From Neobittarella massiliensis (ex Bilen et al. 2018) (GTDB taxonomy: Bacteria > Bacillota > Clostridia > Oscillospirales > Ruminococcaceae): 64,000 bases of DNA. Each line of letters begins with the position of its first letter. The stretch's first letter is position 1. This document shows positions 26,247 to 34,215 of the stretch, in pieces. A program made the position numbers and the translations under genes. Below the pieces are notes generated by a model. The model ran no database searches and was not told the DNA's origin. It saw only the letters and a program-made list of their open reading frames with translations. The stretch covers positions 1 through 64,000 of the forward strand of contig NZ_OKQO01000006.1 in the NCBI RefSeq assembly GCF_900289145.1. The letters are read 5' to 3'.

Positions 26247-27641
26247 ATGGATGAACTGCGCAAACGGCAGAAAATCATATCCCAGCTTGTGGAGGCCCGT
26301 CTGGAGCAGGGCATTTCCCAGGCAGAACTGGCAAGGCGGCTGGGAATCCAGCGTTCCGGCATTAACCGCCTGGAAAGTGGGACACAGAACCCCACGCTTG
26401 ATATGATCTTAAAAATCGCCTCGGCGCTGGGAAAGGATGTTTCACTGGAACTGAACGACAAGGAGGAGCCTATGAGTAATGTTTACAGTCTCCGCATTTA
26501 TGATACGGAGCTAATGCGCTTTTCCATGGAAAAGCAGGGCTTGTCCGGCCTTGTGGCTGAAATCTTATACACCAACGAGGAGCAGGCCCATTTGCTGCCT
26601 TTGGATATGGAGCGCACCGGCGAGGGCGTCATTCATTGGCTGGAGCGGCGGGTTATCCCCAAAAACCGCGCCTTTGTGGACGAGATTTTGAAAACCCTTG
26701 GCCTCAGCCACAACGACACCAAGGGAATCATCGACGTGTGCAAGGGGCTGTCGCTCAACGACAGCTATTGGGTGGTGCCGGAAGGATTTGAGGGGGGATT
26801 CTCCCAATACAATCTTTACGAAAATCGCTTTTCCGAGATACTGGCGCTGGTGGCCTATACCGGCGCAGGCGGGAGCAGGCAGGCGTTTACCACATCCCCG
26901 GAGCTGACCACAGGCGGTATGCTGCCCAAGGCGTGGCGATATGTGGAGCACGATGGGATTTATCTCTACAAGGGCGGCACGACCGGCGCGTCCAATGCGG
27001 GCCGGGAGCCGTACTGCGAGTATTATGCTTCGCAGATTGCGGAAACCATGCGTCTGAACGCCGTGCATTATGACCTGGAGAATTGGAAAGGCATTACCGC
27101 CTCTAAGTGCGCCCTGTTTACCAACATCGACACAGCCTATATCCCCATCGGGCGCATTGTCCGAACCGGGGGCATTGCCGCCTGCCTTGCCTACTACGAC
27201 AAGCTGGGGCCGGAGTTTTCCGAGCAAATCCGCAGTATGCTGGTGTTTGACGCTCTGATTTACAATGAGGACCGCCACTTTGGAAACTTTGGCGTCCTGC
27301 GGGATAACCACAGCGGCAACATTATTGCGCCCGCCCCCATTTTTGACAATGGGCTGTCCCTGTTCTGCTATGCCGGTAAGGAAGATTATGCGAATCTGGA
27401 CGAGTATGCAAAAACCCGTTCTAACCCCTACAACATCTCCTATGAGGAAGTGTGTGCAGAGGTCATGGGGCCAAAGCAGAAAGAGCAGCTTCGCCGCATG
27501 ATCGGGTTCCGGTTCAAGCGCCACGAAAGCCTGGGCCTGCCGGAAGAACATTTGCAGGCCATTGAGAAGCATTTGGAGAGCCGGGTGCGTAAGCTGCTGG
27601 CAATCCCCACCCGTCATCTGAAACAGGAGAAGGCGCGGTAA
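26247..27641 (+). CDS. HipB-HipA fusion: XRE antitoxin-like HTH plus HipA-like kinase
   Basis: In 464 aa, residues 1-70 form an XRE-type HTH (ISQAELARRLGIQRSGINRL, then SGTQNPTLDMILKIASAL), like HipB. Residues from about 76 form a HipA-like kinase with TTGGMLPKAW (ATP G-loop), YLYKGG (Lys), the catalytic IYNEDRHFGNFGVL near 340 and metal-binding PIFDNGLSLF near 366. HipA kinases phosphorylate translation factors and cause dormancy; HipB neutralises them and represses the operon. Here both are in one frame. A strong AAGGAGGAG and ATG at 26472, in frame at the domain junction, could yield the kinase alone. It could also be a regulator rather than a true toxin. Confidence 0.85.
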   Translation: MDELRKRQKIISQLVEARLEQGISQAELARRLGIQRSGINRLESGTQNPTLDMILKIASALGKDVSLELNDKEEPMSNVYSLRIYDTELMRFSMEKQGLSGLVAEILYTNEEQAHLLPLDMERTGEGVIHWLERRVIPKNRAFVDEILKTLGLSHNDTKGIIDVCKGLSLNDSYWVVPEGFEGGFSQYNLYENRFSEILALVAYTGAGGSRQAFTTSPELTTGGMLPKAWRYVEHDGIYLYKGGTTGASNAGREPYCEYYASQIAETMRLNAVHYDLENWKGITASKCALFTNIDTAYIPIGRIVRTGGIAACLAYYDKLGPEFSEQIRSMLVFDALIYNEDRHFGNFGVLRDNHSGNIIAPAPIFDNGLSLFCYAGKEDYANLDEYAKTRSNPYNISYEEVCAEVMGPKQKEQLRRMIGFRFKRHESLGLPEEHLQAIEKHLESRVRKLLAIPTRHLKQEKAR

Positions 27642-27660
27642 AAACGAATCTCTTTTTTGG

Positions 27661-27690
27661 AGAGCGTTCTGAAAATGGACGCTCTTTTTT
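27661..27690 (+). terminator. Intrinsic terminator
   Basis: AGAGCGT pairs with ACGCTCT and is followed by six T residues, 20 nt after the HipB-HipA stop. Confidence 0.85.
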
Positions 27691-27720
27691 GCTGCCCATT
27701 TTTAGAGAGGAGCGTGAGTG

Positions 27721-27912
27721 ATGAACCATTATGATGTTACCATCCGGGAAACGCTGGAGGTGAAAATGAAGGTGGCGGCAAACAGCCGGGAGGAGGCCGA
27801 GCAGTTTGCCAGGGACCAATGGAAACGCGGCGAAGTCGTTCTGGACGCCAGCCATTTTACCGGCGTGGAGTTCCATGCCAAGCGGTATTTCCGTGACCGG
27901 GGCGAGCGATGA
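27721..27912 (+). CDS. DpnD/PcfM-like small protein
   Basis: This 63-aa protein, MNHYDVTIRETLEVKMKVAA at its start, has the pattern of small DpnD/PcfM-type proteins: a beta strand (VTIRETLEVKMKV), an alpha helix (SREEAEQFARDQWKRG) and a closing beta segment. Shine-Dalgarno AGAGGAG lies upstream. Such proteins often sit near mobilization genes; biochemical role unknown. It is followed by the oriT-like hairpins and the mob genes. Confidence 0.72.
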   Translation: MNHYDVTIRETLEVKMKVAANSREEAEQFARDQWKRGEVVLDASHFTGVEFHAKRYFRDRGER

Positions 27913-27978
27913 GTTCTTTTTTCGCCTGTCCCGGATTCCCCGCAGGGGAATGGAATGTAGCTGTACCAGCAAGCATCG

Positions 27979-28025
27979 CCTTTGTGATACCACAAAGGCC
28001 GCTTGTTAGGGGGAACGCCCCCTAA
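27979..28025 (+). other. oriT: Candidate origin of transfer (oriT)
   Basis: Two perfect hairpins stand back to back: CCTTTGTG/CACAAAGG (27979-27986 and 27991-27998, loop ATAC) and TTAGGGGG/CCCCCTAA (28006-28013 and 28018-28025, loop AACG). They are joined by CCGCTTG and followed by TACCCC. They sit in a non-coding stretch before mobC and the relaxase gene, the normal place for a relaxase target. The nick site itself cannot be fixed by eye. Confidence 0.5.
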
Positions 28026-28053
28026 TACCCCTTTTGAAAGGATGGAGGTTTTC

Positions 28054-28167
28054 ATGGAAGGATTGTTTTTCGCCATTGGATTTCTGCTGGGCGGTGTGGT
28101 CGGCGTGCTGATTATGTGCCTGCTTCAAATCAACCGCATAGGCAGAAAGGAGGATTCGGAAGAATGA
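28054..28167 (+). CDS. DUF3789-like single-pass membrane protein
   Basis: This 37-aa protein, MEGLFFAIGFLLGGVVGVLI at its start, has one transmembrane helix followed by MCLLQINRIGRKEDSEE. The MCLLQINR ending is the pattern I associate with DUF3789 of conjugative elements. GGATGGAGG lies before the ATG. It overlaps mobC by 4 nt (ATGA), so it is translationally coupled to the mobilization genes. Function unknown. Confidence 0.75.
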   Translation: MEGLFFAIGFLLGGVVGVLIMCLLQINRIGRKEDSEE

Positions 28168-28595
28168 GAAAACGCAACGTACACGTACAGTTTTGGCTGG
28201 ACAAAAAAGAGGCGGAAGCCTTCAACAAAAAAGTAAAGCGCAGCGGCCTTTCCCGTGAGGCGTACCTGCGCCATCTGGTGAACGGCCTGGTTCCCCAGGA
28301 CGCGCCGCCGCCCGCCTACTACGACTTTATGCGGGAGCTTCACCGGATTGGCGGCAACCTCAACCAGATCGCCCAGAAAGCCCATGTGCTGGGCGTCATT
28401 GATGAGCGCCGCTATGATGAGGAAATGCGAAAATTCGACCAGCTCGTCCGGGACATCACCAAAGCGGTGATCCTTCCCCGCGCTATGGACACGAAGGGGT
28501 CCCCGCGAAGCCTGCTTCGTGGGGAGAAGGAGCACCCGCGAAGCGGTGAGCCTTTTGACGCTTGCGGCAAAAGCGGCAAGCGGAGCGCGGTGTGA
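28164..28595 (+). CDS. mobC: MobC-family relaxosome accessory protein
   Basis: The ATG at 28164, overlapping the previous stop, gives 143 aa. The N-terminus is ribbon-helix-helix-like (VHVQFWLDKKEAEAFNKKVK, then SGLSREAYLRHLV). The MobC signature LHRIGGNLNQIAQKAHVLG follows. MobC proteins bind oriT and help melt DNA for the relaxase. The C-terminal 45 residues (TKGSPRSLLRGEKEHPRSGE onward) are odd. They are encoded by GC-rich inverted repeats such as CCCCGCGAAGC/GCTTCGTGGGG, suggesting that non-coding or oriT-related sequence has been read into the gene. The relaxase start lies one base after the stop. Confidence 0.85.
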   Translation: MRKRNVHVQFWLDKKEAEAFNKKVKRSGLSREAYLRHLVNGLVPQDAPPPAYYDFMRELHRIGGNLNQIAQKAHVLGVIDERRYDEEMRKFDQLVRDITKAVILPRAMDTKGSPRSLLRGEKEHPRSGEPFDACGKSGKRSAV

Positions 28596-28610
28596 CGTGG
28601 CTACCACGTC
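28594..28610 (+). repeat. Palindrome over the mobC stop and relaxase start
   Basis: GACGTGG (28594-28600), CTA, CCACGTC (28604-28610) form a perfect 7-bp inverted repeat. It spans the last mobC codon and the GTG start of the relaxase. It could be a protein operator, an mRNA hairpin hiding the start, or part of a relaxase recognition region. Confidence 0.65.
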
Positions 28611-30033
28611 TATCTGGCGGGTGAACGGCTGGCTGGGCAAGGTTCTCATCTATATCGAGAATCCAGATAAGACCGAAAATCCTGATTTCTTTGAAAAGCA
28701 GGATATGGATGGCAAGGAGGCCCAGGGCCTATCCGATGTGATCGAGTATGCCGTCCAGCAGCAAAAAACAGGCAAGACGGTGGAAAGCGAAGGCGAAACG
28801 GTCATGCGGCAGTTTGTTTCCGGGGTGAATTGCAGCCCCTCTACGGCCCGCGATGAGATGATAGCGGTAAAAAAGCGTTTCGGAAAGGAGGACGGGACTG
28901 TGGCCTACCACGGCTATCAGAGCTTTGCCCCCGGCGAGGCCACGCCGGAGCTGGCCCATGAGATCGGCCTTGCCCTGGCAAAAAAGCTGTGGGGTGAAAA
29001 ATACCAGGTGCTGGTGGCTACCCATCTGGACAGGGAAAATCATCTGCACAATCATTTTGTAGTGAACACGGTTTCCTTCGTGGACGGCATCAAGTACCAT
29101 CGTACCGAGCAGGATTATTTCGATATGCAGCGGGAATCCGACCGGCTGTGCCGCGAGTATGGGCTTTCTGTCATTGAGAACCCCCAGCGGGGAAAATCCA
29201 AGCACTACGGGGAATGGCGGGCCGAGCAGGAAGGCCGCCCCACCTATCTCTCCCTCATCAAAGCCGATGTGGATACTGCCATCCGCCAGTCTATGACGGA
29301 ACGGCAGTTTTTTTATCATCTGCGGCAGATGGGCTATGACGTCAAGGTGGGCAAGGATATTACGGTCCGCCCGCCGAATTACCCCCGTGGACGCAAGCTC
29401 ATGCGTAACTTTGGCGAGGACTACTCGATGGAGAACATCCGCAGGCGGATTTTAGCCCAGCGCCGCCCCCAGCGGGAACACAGGCCGGAGCCGTTTCGGT
29501 GCAGGCTACACGGGGATTTGAAACAGGCCAAAAAGGTGACGGGGTTCCGCGCCCTCTACTTCCACTACTGCTATCTGCTGGGGGTATTCCCCCAAAAGCA
29601 GAACCGCCCGCCCAGGCGGGTGCCTCATGCACTGCGGGAGGATTTGATCCGGGCGCAGGAGCTTACCGATGAAGCCTGCCTTCTTTCCCGCCACCGCATT
29701 GACACCCTGGAGCAGCTTAACGCCTATCGGTCCGATGTGAAATCTCAGTTTGCCGGCCTGACGGAACAGCGGAAAAGCCTGTACCGGAAACTTCGCACCA
29801 AGGCAGTTCTGGCCGACCCTGCCAGGCAGGAGTATATCCGGGCTGAGATCTCCAAACTATCTGCGCAGATCAAGGAGCTGCGCCGGGAGGTGAAGCTGTG
29901 CGGGGATATTGCCCTGCGCTCCACTTCCATCAAGGATAAGATACAGGCCGCCCGTGAGGAAGTCTCCGGCAGGGATGAGAAAGCCCGCCAGGAGCCGGAG
30001 CAGGGCCGGGCGGCTCCCCCAGGAAGGAGATGA
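28597..30033 (+). CDS. MobA/VirD2-type conjugative relaxase
   Basis: The GTG at 28597 gives 478 aa starting MATTSIWRVNGWLGKVLIYI. The family normally begins this way, and the site lies 1 nt after the mobC stop. The three-His metal motif is HLDRENHLHNHF near residue 142. An N-terminal Tyr (residue 19) in LIYIENP is the likely nucleophile. A C-terminal region with coiled segments (LSAQIKELRREVKLCGDIAL) follows. The family nicks oriT, stays bound to the 5' end and leads the strand into the VirD4 channel. An earlier in-frame start would run through the mobC tail and is rejected. Confidence 0.9.
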   Translation: MATTSIWRVNGWLGKVLIYIENPDKTENPDFFEKQDMDGKEAQGLSDVIEYAVQQQKTGKTVESEGETVMRQFVSGVNCSPSTARDEMIAVKKRFGKEDGTVAYHGYQSFAPGEATPELAHEIGLALAKKLWGEKYQVLVATHLDRENHLHNHFVVNTVSFVDGIKYHRTEQDYFDMQRESDRLCREYGLSVIENPQRGKSKHYGEWRAEQEGRPTYLSLIKADVDTAIRQSMTERQFFYHLRQMGYDVKVGKDITVRPPNYPRGRKLMRNFGEDYSMENIRRRILAQRRPQREHRPEPFRCRLHGDLKQAKKVTGFRALYFHYCYLLGVFPQKQNRPPRRVPHALREDLIRAQELTDEACLLSRHRIDTLEQLNAYRSDVKSQFAGLTEQRKSLYRKLRTKAVLADPARQEYIRAEISKLSAQIKELRREVKLCGDIALRSTSIKDKIQAAREEVSGRDEKARQEPEQGRAAPPGRR

Positions 30034-30039
30034 TTTTTG

Positions 30040-30852
30040 ATGTATAACTCAGGCGACGCGGCGGAGCAAGTGGTACGGATGAGCCTGGAGGGCGCTGAAT
30101 TTGCCCTCAAAATCACCGGTTCTGCTGCTAAAAATCTGGCCGCCGCCCTTTACACGGTTCTGAAAGACCAGAAAAAGACCAAGGGCAAAGCCCGCATTGA
30201 AGCCATGCTGCGGGAGAAGCGCCCCTTAAAGGTTTACACCATCAAGAAGGAGGATTGCCCGGAGTTTGCCAAGCAAGCCAAGGGGTACGGGATTCTTTAT
30301 GCGCCCATCCCGGTGAAGAAAGGCGACGACACCATCGACATTCTGGTGTTCGAGGATGACGCTGCCAGAGCCAACCGGATCGTGGAGAAGTTCAAGCTCA
30401 CCGTTGTGGATACGGCTTCGATCAAGGAGGATATTGAGAAATCCCGCGAACAGCGCGGCAGCGAACCCGCCGCGCCGGAGCAGGCCATGCCGGAAAAGAG
30501 TGTGGACGACCAGCTTTTGGATGAGCTGATGGAAAAGCCCACCCAGAAAGAAAAAGCCCAGCCGGAAAATCCGGCAGCGGAGAAGAACGCCCCTTTTGCC
30601 CCAGCGGCGGAAAAATCCCCTCCGTCCGAGCCTATCTCCGAGAGCAGCAGCAAGTCCGCAAGGGGTACTTCTGATGGAGCCGAGAAGCCTTCCGTCCGGC
30701 AGGAGCTGCGGGACATCCAGGCCCAGCGGAAGAAGGAGGCGGAGGCTGCCAGGGCCGAGGAGCCGGCTGCACCCCAGAAGAAGGCGGCTCAGAAAACAAC
30801 CCGGCACCAGCCGCCCAAACCCAAAAAGAAGCCCAAATCGAAAGAGAGGTAA
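30040..30852 (+). CDS. PcfB-like (DUF3801) transfer accessory protein
   Basis: This 270-aa protein starts at an ATG after AAGGAGA. The first 130 residues (SGDAAEQVVRMSLEGAEFAL, then ITGSAAKNLAAALYTVLKDQ and YGILYAPIPVKKGDDTIDIL) match the DUF3801/PcfB pattern. PcfB is known from plasmid pCF10 as a relaxosome factor that contacts the VirD4-type coupling protein. The C-terminal half is a long low-complexity Lys/Pro/Glu/Ala tail (QKEKAQPENPAAEKN, KPKKKPKSKER) that likely binds DNA or protein loosely. The next gene is 6 nt away. Confidence 0.82.
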   Translation: MYNSGDAAEQVVRMSLEGAEFALKITGSAAKNLAAALYTVLKDQKKTKGKARIEAMLREKRPLKVYTIKKEDCPEFAKQAKGYGILYAPIPVKKGDDTIDILVFEDDAARANRIVEKFKLTVVDTASIKEDIEKSREQRGSEPAAPEQAMPEKSVDDQLLDELMEKPTQKEKAQPENPAAEKNAPFAPAAEKSPPSEPISESSSKSARGTSDGAEKPSVRQELRDIQAQRKKEAEAARAEEPAAPQKKAAQKTTRHQPPKPKKKPKSKER

Positions 30853-30858
30853 TCTGTG

Positions 30859-31782
30859 ATGAATAATTTTGACGATCTGTTTGAACAGCAGCCCCAGGCG
30901 GAGGCCGCGCCGCAAAAGCAGGAAAGCCAGAAAGAGCGCCCCAAGCGCCAGTGGTGGCAGATCCGGGAGGAAAAACAGCGAAAAGAAGCCTATGCCACCT
31001 TGGACCGGATTTTTGGAGAGTTCTCCGAGGGTACGGGCAGTATGGAGGCATATCTGGATGTGCAGAGCCGTTTTCCCTTCCACTCTGCTCGCAATGCACT
31101 TCTGATTGGGGATAAATGCCCCGACGCGGTGCGTGTAGGCGGCTACAAGGAGTGGCACGCCCAGGGGATCGAGATTTTGGAGGATGAGAAGCGTTTGCCC
31201 ATCATCATTCTGGAGCCGGGCAAGGCATACCGGCGTGAGGATGGCAGCGTGGGCCAGAACTTTTACGCCAAGGAAGTCTATGATATTTCCCAGACTACGG
31301 CGCGGGATCAGGTTCAGCCCCAGGTGCGCTACGATGACCGTCTGCTCTTAAAGGGCCTGATTGCCAGTTCCCCGGTGCCCATCCGGGCCGTGGAGGAACT
31401 GCCACAGGGCCGTGGGGCCATGTTTTCTGCAGAGCAGAACGCCATCCTGGTGAAAAAGGGCATGGACGCGCCGGACATCTTCCGCTGTGTTTCTCTGGAG
31501 GTTGCCAACGTGCAGCTTGCCCAAAGCATGGACGGCTATTCCAGAGAGACAGATGGCTACAAAGCCTATGCTGTCAGCTATATGCTCTGCAAGCGGTATG
31601 GCGTGGACGCCAAAGAGTATGAGATTTCCAAACTGGACGGCGTGTTTCAGGGGCAGGTCCCCAGGGAGGATATTCCTGCTGCCCTCACCGATATGCGGGA
31701 TACGTTCAAATCCCTCAATGGCCGTATGGCCAGGGCTATGGGCCTCACCCGCGACAGCAAGCAGAAGGAACAGGAACGGTAA
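30859..31782 (+). CDS. ArdC/LtrC-like protein with degenerate protease motif
   Basis: In this 307-aa protein, residues about 40-130 follow the ArdC single-strand DNA-binding pattern: YLDVQSRFPFHSARNALLIG, then KEWHAQGIEILEDEKRLPI. The second half keeps the general layout of the ArdC metallopeptidase domain, including a region ETDGYKAYAVSYMLCKRYGV. Where family members carry HExxH, this protein reads SLEVANVQ, so a zinc protease activity is unlikely. ArdC proteins are anti-restriction proteins that coat incoming single strands. It is cotranscribed between pcfB-like and VirD4 genes. Confidence 0.78.
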   Translation: MNNFDDLFEQQPQAEAAPQKQESQKERPKRQWWQIREEKQRKEAYATLDRIFGEFSEGTGSMEAYLDVQSRFPFHSARNALLIGDKCPDAVRVGGYKEWHAQGIEILEDEKRLPIIILEPGKAYRREDGSVGQNFYAKEVYDISQTTARDQVQPQVRYDDRLLLKGLIASSPVPIRAVEELPQGRGAMFSAEQNAILVKKGMDAPDIFRCVSLEVANVQLAQSMDGYSRETDGYKAYAVSYMLCKRYGVDAKEYEISKLDGVFQGQVPREDIPAALTDMRDTFKSLNGRMARAMGLTRDSKQKEQER

Positions 31783-31797
31783 AGGAGGAGTAGACCC

Positions 31798-31995
31798 ATG
31801 GAAAAACAGGAAAAAGTCGTCCTCACCCTGGACAGCTATGAGCATGGGATCATGATTCGCGCCCTCAACGAACTGCGCAACGATATGCTGGAGGAACAGC
31901 GTGACCCCGGCCCGGTGGAGGACGTTCTGCTGAAAACCATTGACGCCCCAGCCCAAAAAGACAAGAAAGCGAAGCGCCGGGATGAAGCCAGATAA
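31798..31995 (+). CDS. Small conserved ICE protein, paralogue of the protein at 3977
   Basis: This 65-aa protein begins MEKQEKVVLTLDSYEHGIMI after AAAGGAGGAG. Its RALNELRNDMLEEQRDPGPV and VEDVLLKTIDAP segments align with the 54-aa protein at 3977 (SLNHLRNTMLRENRDTG, LDELLLKAMCAP). The tail is basic (KKAKRRDEAR) and overlaps the VirD4 start by 14 nt. Two copies on one element suggest a regulator or structural helper. Function unknown. Confidence 0.75.
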   Translation: MEKQEKVVLTLDSYEHGIMIRALNELRNDMLEEQRDPGPVEDVLLKTIDAPAQKDKKAKRRDEAR

Positions 31996-33805
31996 TAAGG
32001 CGGGCGGCCCCTGGCTCTATGCCCTGGGGCTGGTCCCGGTGATCTGGTTCGCCCTGCTGATTGCGCCTGCCATTTCCGGGGGACTTTCGGAGATCGTCAG
32101 CGCCCTGCCTGCGGCAATGAACAATCCATTCAAAATCGTGTGGTGTGAGGACAGTGTAAAAACTGTCCTCATTTTTATTGCCGCCTATGGGCTGGGCATT
32201 GGCATTTATCTTTCTTCCCGGCGCAATTACAGACGAGGTGAAGAACACGGTTCCGCCAAATGGGGCGATCCGCGGGCCGTGAATAAGAAATACCGGGACA
32301 AGGATCCGTTCAAAAACCGCATTTTTACCCAGCACGTCCGCATGGGGCTGGATGGCCGGAAGCACCGCCGCAACCTCAACACTTTGGTGGTGGGCGGCAG
32401 TGGTGCGGGAAAAAGTCGGTTCTACGCCAAAGTGAACATCTGCCAATGCAATACGTCCCTTTTTATTTTGGACTGTAAGGGGGAACTGCTTCGTGACTGC
32501 GGCGGCCTGTTGGAACAGATGGGCTATGAGATCAAGGTGGTGGACCTTCTGAACATGGAGAAAAGCCATTGCTACAATCCCTTTGCCTATCTGAAATCCG
32601 ACAACGATGTGCAGAAGATGGTGACGAACCTTTTCAAAGCCACCACTCCGAAAGGGAGCCAGTCCAACGACCCTTTCTGGGATACTGCGGCCAGTATGCT
32701 CCTCATGGCGCTGGTGTTTTATCTGTGGTACGAAGCGCCGGAGGATGAGAAGAATTTCCCCATGATTATGGAGATGCTCCGAGCCGGGGAGGTGCGGGAG
32801 GATGATGATTCCTACCAATCGCCGCTTGACGAACTGTTTGACCGGCTGGAAATGCGCTCCCCGGATCACATCGCTGTGAAGTATTACAAGGATTACCGTT
32901 CCGGCTCTGCCAAAACGCTGAAATCCATCCAAATCACCTTGGCGTCCCGCCTGGAAAAATTCAATCTTTCTTCGGTGGCGGCTCTTACCGCCACGGATGA
33001 ACTGGACCTTTCCAGCCTGGGCGAGAAAAAAGTGGCACTCTTTGCCCTCATCCCGGACAACGACGCCAGCTTCAATTTCTTGGTAAGTTTGCTGTATGCC
33101 AGCACTTTCCAGGAACTTTTTTATTCTGCCGACCGGGTACACGGCGGTAGCCTGCCCGTACCGGTGCATTTTCTCATGGATGAGTTCGCCAACGTGAGCT
33201 TGCCGGATGATTTCGACAAGCTGCTGGCCACCATGCGCTCCCGGAATATCAGCGTTTCCATCATCATTCAGAACATTGCCCAGCTCAAGGCGCTGTTTGA
33301 AAAGCAATGGGAATCCATCATCGGCAACTGTGATGAATTTTTGTACCTGGGCGGCAATGAAACGTCCACTCACAAGCTGATCTCTGAGAACTACCTGGGG
33401 AAAAGCACCCTCTGGCTGGACACCTACGGCAAGAGCACCGGGCATTCCGGCAGCTACTCCACCAACAACCAGATCACGGGCCGGGAGCTGATGACGCCCG
33501 ATGAGGTCCGTATGCTGGACAATAACCTGGCCCTGCTCTTTATCCGTGGCGAAGCGCCGCTGATGGATGAAAAGTATGACCTTTTGAAACATCCCAACAT
33601 CAAGTACACCACCGATGGCGGCGCGCCTGTCTATTCCCACGGCGGCACTGAAAACGCCGTGGCGGATATGACCATTGGCCGCCTCACCCCCGGCGACCTT
33701 GCCAATATCCAGGAGCCGGAAACCCTTTACGAACTTCTGTCCGATGAGGACATGGAGAATATCTTTCAATTTAAGGAGGACACCAAAAATGAAACTGTTT
33801 CATAA
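31982..33805 (+). CDS. virD4: VirD4-type coupling protein (T4CP)
   Basis: This 607-aa protein starts MKPDNKAGGPWLYALGLVPV with two N-terminal membrane helices (residues about 10-35 and 55-75). Walker A GGSGAGKSRFYAK lies near 138, the Walker B-like LFILDCKGELLRD near 160, and FLMDEFANVSLPDD near 397. The rest follows the TraG/VirD4 hexameric ATPase layout. It links the relaxosome to the secretion channel and pumps DNA. The ATG overlaps the preceding gene by 14 nt, and the end overlaps the next gene by 17 nt. Confidence 0.93.
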   Translation: MKPDNKAGGPWLYALGLVPVIWFALLIAPAISGGLSEIVSALPAAMNNPFKIVWCEDSVKTVLIFIAAYGLGIGIYLSSRRNYRRGEEHGSAKWGDPRAVNKKYRDKDPFKNRIFTQHVRMGLDGRKHRRNLNTLVVGGSGAGKSRFYAKVNICQCNTSLFILDCKGELLRDCGGLLEQMGYEIKVVDLLNMEKSHCYNPFAYLKSDNDVQKMVTNLFKATTPKGSQSNDPFWDTAASMLLMALVFYLWYEAPEDEKNFPMIMEMLRAGEVREDDDSYQSPLDELFDRLEMRSPDHIAVKYYKDYRSGSAKTLKSIQITLASRLEKFNLSSVAALTATDELDLSSLGEKKVALFALIPDNDASFNFLVSLLYASTFQELFYSADRVHGGSLPVPVHFLMDEFANVSLPDDFDKLLATMRSRNISVSIIIQNIAQLKALFEKQWESIIGNCDEFLYLGGNETSTHKLISENYLGKSTLWLDTYGKSTGHSGSYSTNNQITGRELMTPDEVRMLDNNLALLFIRGEAPLMDEKYDLLKHPNIKYTTDGGAPVYSHGGTENAVADMTIGRLTPGDLANIQEPETLYELLSDEDMENIFQFKEDTKNETVS

Positions 33806-34142
33806 GGAAAGCAAGCAGAAGAAAGAAACCCGCAGCCTGCCCATGGGAAAAAAGAGCCGGAGCGCCTTTGCTGTTTATGCAGCCCTGGTGCTCATGCTGT
33901 GCTGCTGCACCACTACGGCCTTTGCCGCCAGCGACCCGTTGACTGTTATCAACAACCTCAGTGATTTCATCTTCGGCCTGATCCGCGCCGTGGGTATGAT
34001 CCTGCTGGGCTTCGGCGTCGTGCAGATCGGCCTTTCTCTGAAAAGCCATGACCCCAGCCAGAGGGCTAACGGCTTTCTCACCTTGGCCGGCGGTGTTGTG
34101 ATTACGTTTGCGAAGGAGATTTTGACCCTGATTACCGGCTGA
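33789..34142 (+). CDS. VirB2/TrbC-like (Maff2-type) membrane subunit
   Basis: This 117-aa protein starts after AAGGAGG. It has a basic N-terminus of about 28 residues, then a hydrophobic stretch with a Cys run (LVLMLCCCTTTAFAAS) that looks like a signal peptide. Two further helices enclose a short polar loop (LKSHDPSQRANGF), the layout of VirB2/TrbC pilin-like proteins and Maff2. It likely forms the extracellular or membrane part of the mating channel. The long basic N-terminus before the signal helix is unusual. Confidence 0.75.
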   Translation: MKLFHKESKQKKETRSLPMGKKSRSAFAVYAALVLMLCCCTTTAFAASDPLTVINNLSDFIFGLIRAVGMILLGFGVVQIGLSLKSHDPSQRANGFLTLAGGVVITFAKEILTLITG

Positions 34143-34215
34143 TTCTAATAACGGCAGTGTGGGGGCAGGCCCATGGCGGCCTGCCCCTTACCGTTGCCGG
34201 AAAGGAGGTTGTTGA

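Noticed and set aside
28519-28596. Upstream in-frame extension of the relaxase
   Set aside because: It would read through the mobC tail; the GTG at 28597 gives the normal family N-terminus and abuts the mobC stop.
31865-33769. 634-codon minus-strand frame opposite virD4
   Set aside because: VirD4 is unambiguous on the plus strand; the minus frame has no domain pattern and no ribosome binding site.
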